From positions 186,001 through 250,000 of the forward strand of contig MU858048.1 of NCBI GenBank assembly GCA_033297075.1: DNA of 64,000 bases. Reading direction: 5' to 3'. The translations under genes were made by a program, and so were the position numbers. Shown here one piece after another: positions 11,800-20,668 of this stretch (its first letter is position 1; each line of letters opens with the position of its first letter). This stretch comes from Rhypophila decipiens. Its lineage: Eukaryota > Ascomycota > Sordariomycetes > Sordariales > Naviculisporaceae. The notes under the pieces were generated by a model, which was given only the letters and a program-made list of their open reading frames with translations, searched no databases and was not told where the DNA came from.

Positions 11800-13363
11800 A
11801 TGCGGATACACGCCCTCCCCTTCTCGCTATGGCTCCTCCTCATGGCCGCCGATATTGAAGCCCGCGATACACAAGCTCAGCAGCAGCAGAGCAAGCTACT
11901 CCCCACAGCCATAAAGAAAATGTCGCCCGACCAGGGCGAAAAGTTCTTTCCACATTACTACGCATTCGCCGACGATTCCTTTGCACAGGTCACAGAACCA
12001 CTCAGTCCTATAGTAGCACGGCGGCTCTCCGAAGACGAAGACGACGAGCGGCGGTTATTCGCAAATGCCTCTACAGAGCTACCCTTTCGGCAACCATTTG
12101 CGCCGCACTTGGGTGGGTTGGTGTTTACAAGTGATGATGATGATGGAGGCCACTATGGTCGGCACAACAGGGCTCTGGGGGACGGTGCTGGCAGTGAGAG
12201 CAGCAGCAGGAGGAGGAATCTCTTCCAGAGAGCGGCCGAGGCACTTGCCTGGCTAGAACGGCGAGACTGGTCTTGTCCCTCGGGAACGAGCAGCTGCGCG
12301 GCGATAGGGTATCCCAATAGCTGCTGCGAGAACGACGAGGTCTGCGTGGAGATTACCGACACGGGGCTGGGGAATGTCGGGTGCTGTCCACAGGGTGCGA
12401 CTTGTGGGGGGTCCGTCTCTCAGTGTTCGAATGGCAACACACCTTGCGCCTCGGATATCGGTGGAGGCTGCTGCATTCCTGGCTATGTCTGTCAGGGCGT
12501 GGGCTGTATGTTCTCCTTCACCTCCCTACCTAGGTACGATTGTGTGAGGCCGAGGCCATGCTAACTATTTGTTTGTACCAGGTGTCCGCTCATCAACTGT
12601 AACACCGGTCCCTACGACAACACAACAACAACAGCCACCAGCCGGAGGACCAACAGGCGTAACAACGATCACCAGCACATCAACCTCCACCGGCCAAGGA
12701 TCCGGCTCGGGACCTACCACAGTCGTCGTCACAGTAATCGTAACCATAACACCCTCTCAATCCCCGCCCCAAACGACCACCCGCACAACTACACAAACCA
12801 CCACCGCAGCCCCTGTAACCAGCAACAGCAACGAGAATCCAATCCCTCCAATCCGACCCACCTCGTCGATCGATGATGGCAGTGGCAACGGCAACGGTGG
12901 TGGTAGCGGGGATGGAGGAGGAATCAATACATTCTGCCCAACAGGCTTCTACGCCTGCGTAGCTTCCGCCGGGGGAGGATGCTGCCAGACCGGCCGGGAC
13001 TGCCAAACGACCAGCTGTCCACCGGTGCAAATGACCACCATAGTGAATAGCAACGGCATCACTGTCGCCGTCGCCGTACCTTCTACCGGGGTCCCAGCTG
13101 CTGCTACAACGGGAACATGCGCAGACGGATGGTTTCTGTGTGGGAAAGATGCCGGTCCTGTGGCGGGGTGCTGTCCGAGTGGTTATGCGTGTGGTACGGC
13201 GAGCTGTACCGTGCGGAATAGCCAGGCCACGGGGACGGTGGCGAAGGAGTTGCCTGGGAGTTCTAATTCCGCGCCGTCTTGGAGGAATCCAAGTCGACTG
13301 GGTGGTCTTGGGGCAGCGGTTCTGGTGATGGGCGTTGTTGTTGGCATGGGGTTGGCTTTGTGA
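11800..13363 (+). CDS. cysteine-rich GPI-anchored surface protein
   Basis: Two exons, 11800-12505 and 12582-13363, are separated by a 76-base intron (GTATGT donor, CTAAC at 12561-12565, CAG acceptor). They join in phase 1 to give 495 residues. The layout is: an N-terminal signal peptide (about 1-21); an acidic, arginine-rich region with dibasic sites; three cysteine-rich modules with adjacent-cysteine motifs (NSCCEN, VGCCPQG, GGCCIPGYVC); a long Thr/Ser/Pro-rich stretch likely to be O-glycosylated; two more modules (GGCCQTG, AGCCPSGYACG); and a hydrophobic C-terminus (AAVLVMGVVVGMGLAL) typical of GPI attachment. Many Pezizomycotina have such wall proteins of unknown function. The repeated CC...GYxC pattern suggests disulfide-stabilised small domains. 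It is divergent from the PEBP-like gene, another secreted GPI protein. Confidence 0.75.
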
Positions 13364-13878
13364 TGAATCTTGGCACTGTAGAGTGTCCCTTTTTTTCCCT
13401 TGACTTTTTTTTTTTCATGTTGGGATAGATGGTCTCGGCATTTCCCTGGAGTTTTGTTTTTTCACTTTTGTTTTGTTGGCATTTATCTAATTGCATGGCA
13501 TGGTAGGCGTTGAGCACTTGTTATTTATGGATGGGGCACCTGGAAGTTCAATGAGCGAAGTAGGCGGAAGTTGAACATTCAGAGCATGCATCGGTGTGGA
13601 TTGTTACGTGATTGCATATTGTTTCATGTCTTTTCATTGAACAAAGTTGAGATTCTGATAAAGACAGATGGGGTATCATTGAGAGGAGAGACTGAAATAA
13701 CCCAACAAACCAAAACTCCAATCAATACAATACACGGGCCTTACTCGCCCCTGGTCAGGTAAAATCCAATCCTTTCACCCAAATCTCTTATCATTCAAGT
13801 CCCTGCTTGAGCTTACAGTTTTCTCTGCTAGATATTCTCTTCTTTCACTTCCACCTCATCCCCAGGACAGTAGTAGCA
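13364..13878. other. intergenic, convergent 3' ends
   Basis: Untranslated tails of the GPI protein (+) and rvt (-). T-runs at about 13390-13420 may belong to 3' processing. No gene is seen. Confidence 0.5.
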
Positions 13879-16728
13879 TCAGCTCTGCCACTGAAACCGA
13901 CTTTGCCTCAGCATACTAATCAACCCACTCGGCAAGCTCACCCGGTCGACAATCTCCAGCCCGCCAAACCGCGAAATCATATCCCGGTGATAGACCTGGA
14001 CCACCCACCGATCATAGGCGCTCATATCGTCCCACGTGTGCTCATCCTCCATAGCCATCTTGACCTCCCCAACCGGCCTGATAGACTGATCCGTCTCGAC
14101 GCCCCAGCCGGCATACGACTTGGACGTCTTCACCTCAGGCTTCTTCATCAGCTCCTCATACGCCTCAAACATCAGTTCCGAAGTCCTCTCTCGATAGCGA
14201 GTAAACTCGCCGAAGCCCATAAACGGCTCCGAAAATAAATCTGAAAAGTCCTCGTTCCCTGTTACCCTTCCCATCTCTTGGCGGACGGTAGATATCTCCT
14301 TCTCAAACATGTCCTTCGCCCTTCGATATTCAAATTCTTCCTTCTCCAAAAACTTGTCAATAATCTTCTTATCCGGGTCCTCAACCACCAAATCACGAAC
14401 AAGCAGGAACGGAATAAACGGATTCTGCAAGCCCAACCCGCCAAGACTAGTAGGGAAATAGAGATAACCAGCGGGGATCTCATCAACTGGAAACAAAGTC
14501 GCATCCGAGATCTGCTGACGCAAATGATCAGCTACTCCGCCCTCGCCATCTGCGTCGTCGGGAAACAAGTCACGCTGGACATGGCGAAAAGTGGAGAGAA
14601 TGTCGTCGATATGCCTGCGGGAGAAGCAATTGGCCGGTTGGCCAAAGTTGTTGGTAAAGAAACGGGTGGCGTAGAGGTTCCAGGCCTGGACCCAGTCGAG
14701 AACCGATCGGCAGGCTGATAGCTGGAGCCGGAGCTCCGAGATGTGCGGGGCTATGGCGGTCGAGTTGAGGGTAAATCTCCCTATTACTGGATCGAGCGTG
14801 AGGAAGCCCCATTTTACCTCGCCTTTGGGGAGATTATTTCCTGTCGTTGATGGAAGAGATGATGCCTTGCGATCCTTTGGAGAAATCTGCACCGAGCCCG
14901 TCTTGTCTTGGTTCAAGTCCAAGCCGAAAATGTCGGTAAACTCGGTGATGACCTGCCACGCTTTTTCGCAGGTTTCAACAGCACCAAACATCCACATGTC
15001 GTCGTGCAGACGGTACAGCTTGGCCCCGTCGGCTTTCTGGTTGACGGCGAAGTCGAGACAAAACAACAGAGACTCGCCAAAGAAGTCGGCCATGGGCGTG
15101 CTCAACATGGTTCCCCGCTTCCGGACACGAAGAGGAGCATCCTCGGGGTCATCCTTGAACCTCATCGGTGCCTCTAACACCCTACGGAAAAAGCCTTGCC
15201 ACTCGGCGTCAACCCCCAAAAAGTCCAAGACGGCAAAGATGCTGGAGTGCGGGATCGACGGGCCGAACCATTTGAAATCCGAGCGGATCACGGTTATGTC
15301 TTTCCCTAGTCTGGTCTGCATGAGCACCTCGGTCTGGATACGGTGGAGGAGCCGCTGCGTGACATCCAGTTGGGTTTTACGCGTGTCCTCTGCCGTGGCA
15401 TCGTCCTGATCGGAGTAATTGCCTCGGACCTCGTCCATGGATTCGGGGAGCTGATCGAGTAGGATGACCTTGTCAAAGTGTTCCTCGCGGTTACGATGCA
15501 CAGTTTTGGCACTGGGATCGACGCGTTCTCTTGGGGGAGGGGTGGGAAGAAAGTAGCGCCGTCTGTGTGCATCTTCTCTCGAAACGGGCTTGATGTCCGA
15601 CTTCCAGACCCCGTGGGCCTTGGCAAACATCAACAACGTCTCTCTCAGCTCGGCGGCCCAACGGCGGCCAATGTAATAGATAAAAATTGTGTGAAGCAGG
15701 TCCTCGTCGAGGTAGAAGCGGTAGCGGCCGTTGAGATTCCGGCGCTGCTCCACCATCGACGGCGAGTCGCCCCATGTCCATGAAGCACGGTCCGCCATGC
15801 GCATGTTGAGCACATCGGCAATCTCGCTGAGAACCACCTTGTTCCCAAGGAAATCTTCCATGGTCGAGCGCTTCTCGTCATTGAGCAGGTCACCGCGCAG
15901 CAGACCGCGGATACAAATTCCCAGAGTATCTTCAGTAAAGTGCGTCCTGTCATCCCAGTATTTTTGGAACACCCTAATGCCTTCCTTGAGCCCCACCAGT
16001 GCCTGCTTGCAGTCCTTGGATGAGTCGCTGAATACACTTTGGAGATATGCCTGGATTGCCTCGGGGTCCGTCTCTTTGGGCTTGAAGACGTATTCCTCCC
16101 AGGTGGCACGCTGTTGGTGCATTTCCTCCCGACCGACCTTGACGTACTCGCCGCCGCCTGATGGACTAGAACTGCCGGCAGAGTCTACGGACTTGCCCCC
16201 GGCAATCCAGTCGTTAACCAGCTTGCCATACAAGGATGCAAATTCGTACTTGTTGGACTGAACATCCAGTTGCTTGCGGAGAGAGGCCTCGAAATCCTGG
16301 AGGAGAGGCTCCGTGACAGACGGGTCGTACTGGGCCTGCTCGAGGAAATGCTTGATGTTGTCGACGGAGATGATGGGATTCTTGGCCATGGAGGGGAGCT
16401 TGCTCACCCCGTCGACGAGGAGCTTGGCTCGCTTCCGGGTATCGGTTTCGGTAGTGGCATCTTGGAGCAGACTGTGCTTCTTGGCCTCGTATGCCTTTTT
16501 TTGCCTCTGGAGCTGGTCGAGCTTGATGGCCGTGATGGATGAGAGGGTTTGGGAGAGGACTTCGGAGGAGGCCATGGCTGGAGTCTTCTGGGTGTGAAGT
16601 AGTCTGTACGAGTTGAGTGTAGTTGGTATTTGTCGGGATCGAGGTGATGCCAGGACTGAGATGGGGATGTTGTTCAGCTGGGGTTCTAGTCGGGGCAAGG
16701 CCCGTGTTATATACCGCGAGGATGTCAT
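13879..16728 (-). CDS. rvt: cellular reverse transcriptase-related protein (rvt)
   Basis: One uninterrupted frame of 949 residues. It encodes a single-copy, non-transposon reverse transcriptase of the rvt class. The N-terminal ~60-160 residues are helical and charged (coiled-coil-like). A catalytic palm is visible: motif A around D484 (RSDFKWFG), motif B around 539-560 (GTMLSTPMADFFGESLLFCL), motif C with D576/D577 (LYRLHDDMWMFG), then a FGLDLNQDKTG segment. No LTRs, gag, integrase, RNase H or endonuclease is present, and the gene sits between ordinary genes, as known for rvt. There is a long stretch between the N-terminal helices and motif A, as expected from the family's large loop. Both the first ATG (GCCACCATG) and a second one at residue 52 (position 16575) have good start contexts. 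The first 51 residues are basic and Ser/Thr-rich, so a mitochondrial presequence or an upstream start are both possible. In Neurospora rvt is active and strongly induced by translation-inhibiting stress. Its cellular role is unresolved. Confidence 0.88.
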   Translation of the reverse strand: MTSSRYITRALPRLEPQLNNIPISVLASPRSRQIPTTLNSYRLLHTQKTPAMASSEVLSQTLSSITAIKLDQLQRQKKAYEAKKHSLLQDATTETDTRKRAKLLVDGVSKLPSMAKNPIISVDNIKHFLEQAQYDPSVTEPLLQDFEASLRKQLDVQSNKYEFASLYGKLVNDWIAGGKSVDSAGSSSPSGGGEYVKVGREEMHQQRATWEEYVFKPKETDPEAIQAYLQSVFSDSSKDCKQALVGLKEGIRVFQKYWDDRTHFTEDTLGICIRGLLRGDLLNDEKRSTMEDFLGNKVVLSEIADVLNMRMADRASWTWGDSPSMVEQRRNLNGRYRFYLDEDLLHTIFIYYIGRRWAAELRETLLMFAKAHGVWKSDIKPVSREDAHRRRYFLPTPPPRERVDPSAKTVHRNREEHFDKVILLDQLPESMDEVRGNYSDQDDATAEDTRKTQLDVTQRLLHRIQTEVLMQTRLGKDITVIRSDFKWFGPSIPHSSIFAVLDFLGVDAEWQGFFRRVLEAPMRFKDDPEDAPLRVRKRGTMLSTPMADFFGESLLFCLDFAVNQKADGAKLYRLHDDMWMFGAVETCEKAWQVITEFTDIFGLDLNQDKTGSVQISPKDRKASSLPSTTGNNLPKGEVKWGFLTLDPVIGRFTLNSTAIAPHISELRLQLSACRSVLDWVQAWNLYATRFFTNNFGQPANCFSRRHIDDILSTFRHVQRDLFPDDADGEGGVADHLRQQISDATLFPVDEIPAGYLYFPTSLGGLGLQNPFIPFLLVRDLVVEDPDKKIIDKFLEKEEFEYRRAKDMFEKEISTVRQEMGRVTGNEDFSDLFSEPFMGFGEFTRYRERTSELMFEAYEELMKKPEVKTSKSYAGWGVETDQSIRPVGEVKMAMEDEHTWDDMSAYDRWVVQVYHRDMISRFGGLEIVDRVSLPSGLISMLRQSRFQWQS

Positions 16729-18001
16729 GGTGGCCTAATTCAAAAAGACGGCCAGTCACAGCTTCAACATCCATTGACAATGGAAGCAAACCGGCATGAG
16801 TCAAAGAAGTAAATAAACTTGGTAGAATGTTCGGGTGAGGACGGGAAGGGGCACGGGCGTTTCGATCAGGCAGTCCCTAGACCAAACTCGATTGTCATTG
16901 TTGAGGACGATAATGAAGTTGACTGAGCACATATAAATGTTCCATCGTGTTTTCTCATTTGACAGGAGCAGGAAGGAGCAGTGGAAACAAACAGCCGCCT
17001 AGAATGTTGTTGGTCCGCCTCACCCGGTGTGTTGCCTGGCGCCTTCCAAGTTCCGTCCTCAACCAACAGAGGACCAGCAAATTCAAGATATGACCAGACG
17101 ATTTCGGATATATCCGCACAAAATGGAACATCTTATACATTTTTATTTCTTATCTCCGACCGGTTTCCATCAGCCTCACGGGTTACCGAAATTGGACTCA
17201 GCACTTACCTACAGTTAGGTACAGTTCGGCACCATATGGTATGGTACCAATACCAATACCAGTATCAGTATTAGTATCAGCAACAGTCATCATGTCAGAC
17301 ATGGAATAAAAGTCTTTCTTGATTCTCATTTGGCTGCCGTAAACCACCATCTCTCACCACGATACTCCTCTCGTTCATCTCCCCGTTTAATACACACATC
17401 AGTAACCATATCAACAAACACCAGCCCGGCTTCCAGAACAAGTGCATCTCTGCACTGCAACATACTTTCAGCCTTTTCACCTGCGGCGTCAATTTATTTA
17501 TCCAGAACCCCTGTTTGCAGGAGCTTCCCCCCCTTCAACCCCCCACGATGGACGGGTGGACAAATGGTTCGATGGAACGGGATAAAGCTATCCAAAGCAA
17601 CATCCAACATGTAGCCGCTCATCTTTCCCCGACTACACAAACAATACACAAGACGGCTAAGGTATATATGTCGACGGGGCCAGGCCCGGAATCCGGATAT
17701 GCACGTCTCTATCCTCTCGAGCCCTTTCCGCTTTAGTTTGCGGATGCTGAGACGGGACTGGTGGATAAATTACAAGCGATGCACACCTCTGCTGGACAAT
17801 CGAACATGGTGCTATCATCCGCCCGGGTCTTGATAGTTGCAGGCTACGGAGTAACAGACAATGGATGATTGAAATATTTGTCCTTGACCACCCATCAATA
17901 GCTATAGCTAGCTAGCCCTGTGATATTTTTTTTCTCCCCGTCGTTCCCATACAGTCAGTCCATCAACAACAGTAAATCGAGAGAGAATCCAGACATCAAC
18001 A
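16729..18001. other. intergenic, divergent promoters
   Basis: Between rvt (-) and the DUF2264 gene (+). It contains a short imperfect tandem tract of TACCAA/TATCAG units at 17245-17280. Frames such as 17330-17614 show no family-like sequence. Confidence 0.45.
17245..17280. repeat. short imperfect microsatellite
   Basis: Six-base units of the form TACCAA then TATCAG/TATTAG repeat about six times. No function is inferred. Confidence 0.6.
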
Positions 18002-20205
18002 ATGTCCCAAAAGAGAAACCCACCAACCCAAGGCCTCCTCCTCCCCTACTCGTCGGTCCACCCATTCTCCCTCATCCCCCTATCCTCCCGCTCAAGCGTG
18101 CAATCCCTCCTCAAATCCCTCCTCGACCCGCTCCAGCCATTCTTCTCGCCCCTAAAATCCCGGATCCGCATCCCAGGCGCAACAGCGGTGCGATTCGACC
18201 AGACTGCCTCCGAAGTAGAGGGAATATGCCGTCCGCTATGGGGTCTCGCATGTCTTCTGGCAGGCGGGGGCTCGTACCACGGCACCGAGCTCTGGATCGA
18301 GGGAATCAAGAACGGCGTTGATCCCGATGGCCCCGAGTTTTGGAGTTATCCTCTGGACAATGACCAGCGCATGGTGGAGATGTGTCCTTTGGGGTTTGCG
18401 CTCGCTGTTGTGCCGGGGATTTGGGAAGGGATTGGGGAGAAGGGACGAAGGGATTTGGAGAATTGGTTGGGGAACAGTATCAATGAGAAGAAGTGAGACC
18501 CCGATTTTTAAATTATTTTATTTCAGCAACTGGATTATTTTGGGGCAATTGGACTGACATTTTGATCCCGTTGACGAGAATAGCATGCCAAACACCAACT
18601 GGCTCTGGTTCCGCGTCTTCGCCAACCTAGGCCTCAAAAAGAACGGCGGCAAGTTCTCGCAGGAACGGCTAGATGCCGATATCGAGCACCTGGAGACCTT
18701 TTACCGCGGAGACGGGTGGTCTAATGACGGACCAGAGGGAATCCATCGTACGTTCCCCAAGTTACCCTTCCATAAGGTATCACAAGTTCTAATAACCAAC
18801 AACAAAATCAGAAATGGACTACTACTCGTCCAGCTTCGCAATCCACTTCCTGCAACTCGTATACTCCAACCTAGCCGGAAAAGACGAGCCAGCCCGAGCA
18901 GCAGAATTCAAGAAACGAGCCCAAATGGCTGCCCTCGACCTGGCACACTACTACGACGAACAAGGCCGATCGATCCCCTTCGGCCGAAGCGTGGGCTACC
19001 GCTTCGCAATGGTATCCTTCTGGGGCGCCTTGGCCTACGCAGACGTCGAGCTGCCGGCTCCTCTGACCTGGGGCATGGTCAAGGGAATCGTCCTCCGCCA
19101 TTTGCGCTGGTGGCAGACTCAGCACGACATGTGGTCTCCCAGTGGCACGTTGACAGTAGGGTATTCTTATCCGAACATGTACATGGCCGAGAATTACAAC
19201 AGTCCCGGTAGTCCGTACTGGGCTTGTCTGGCATTTATTTGTCTGGCTGTTCCCGAGACGCATCCCTTTTGGACGAGCAAGGAGGAAGATCACTGGAGTG
19301 TGATTCCCCGGGTCAAGGCGTTGAAACAGCCCGGTCACATTATGAGCAATCTTGGTGGACACTGCATGTTGCTCAGCTCTGGACAGGCGTGTAGCTACCC
19401 CATGAAGGGCACCCACGCGAAATACGGATGTTTTGCGTATAGCAGTGCCTACGCGTACTCTGTCCCGCCGGGGTTGTTTACCTTGGAGCAGTACGCGCTG
19501 GCTTCACAGTTGGGCTTGTCAGACGATGGGGGCGAGTACTGGAAGACGAGACGGTTGTCGACTTCTGCCATGGAGGAACGTGAGGGCTCGCCGGTCTTGG
19601 TGTCCATCTGGGCGCCGTTTGTGGATGTCCAGATCAAGACGTATTTGATCCCTCCCAAGGAGGAGACGCCGAATTGGCATCTACGGGTGCATCATATTCT
19701 TGCGGGGAGGGAGGTTATGACTGCGGATGGGTCTTTTGCCATCTGCAATGAACGAGAGGAAGATGGCCGGTACCTGGGTTTGTATGATGCCGCAAAGGGG
19801 GAGGGCACACAGCCCAAGTTGATTGGGAATTATGATCTCCTTACACCTGAGGCGTGGGCTCCTGGACGGAGGGGGGCCTTTGCGGTGAGCAAGAAGGCCG
19901 GTGCTGTGGGGATCCGAGCGCTGGAGGATGGAGCAGCTGGGGGCAAGGAGAGGATGGCCAATCTGGTGAATGCGGACCCGAACTCGAATCTGGTCGAGAG
20001 CCGGACTACGATTCCCACCCTCCAGGGGACCATCAAGAAGGGCGAGAAGGTCTGGTATGTCACTGCTGTTTATGCGAAGCCACCGCCGGCGAATGGCAAA
20101 AAGGGGGCTAGGAAGGATCTTGATGGGTGGGATAAATTGCCCGAGATTCCAAAGTGGTTGAAGGACGAGATTTCCAAGTCGAGTGGGAGTGGGAGTAAGT
20201 TGTAG
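18002..20205 (+). CDS. DUF2264 family protein (putative glycoside hydrolase)
   Basis: Three exons, 18002-18492, 18584-18747 and 18812-20205, join to give 682 residues. Donors are GTGAGA and GTACGT, and acceptors are TAG and CAG. The protein has no signal peptide, so it is probably cytoplasmic. Conserved aromatic-rich segments fit DUF2264, a helical-barrel family: [11 protein letters not shown] (~residue 80), [13 protein letters not shown] across the second exon, and further on [14 protein letters not shown] and [10 protein letters not shown]. From memory, some DUF2264 proteins have been placed in a CAZy glucuronidase family (GH154), which I could not check. It lies 463 bases upstream of, and in the same direction as, a secreted GH115 alpha-glucuronidase. 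This suggests the two handle glucuronic-acid-bearing sugars, one outside the cell and one inside. That pathway link is inference. The family call itself is firm to me, the enzymatic activity is not. Confidence 0.78.
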
Positions 20206-20668
20206 GGAAAACGAGTATTGGTTTTGTTCAAGTCTTTGTGTTGGACATTCTTTTAGTCCCGTGATATCAAACAGAAGTGTAATAATGAGATTGATGCAAA
20301 TAACGAAGCGAGAGCCCGTACTACTGGTATCGAGTGTCGAGAGTAACGGAAATGAATTTTCCGTCCACACAACAGCCATGACCGACAGGAGTTAATATAA
20401 TTCATTTTTATTTCCTTTTCTTTAAATGTTGCCAAGGATCCCTTCTTCCGCCTAGAGGAATAAAGGGGTTGTTTATCCGCGCCTATGGTCAACACCACAT
20501 CGGGATATGGCATTCATTCGTTTTCCCATATGGAAGGGACAACTTTGTGTTCCATTTCTCACTTCTCTACTAAAAGGATGAAAGTCCCCCCGTCTGGCAC
20601 CATGGAAGTTCTCGGTTGGATCAGTCAAGAGAAAGTCACGGGGCTCGGTTCTCATTACCGGACCAAAG
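20206..20668. other. intergenic, promoter of the GH115 gene
   Basis: A 463-base gap between two codirectional genes. No gene is seen. Confidence 0.5.
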
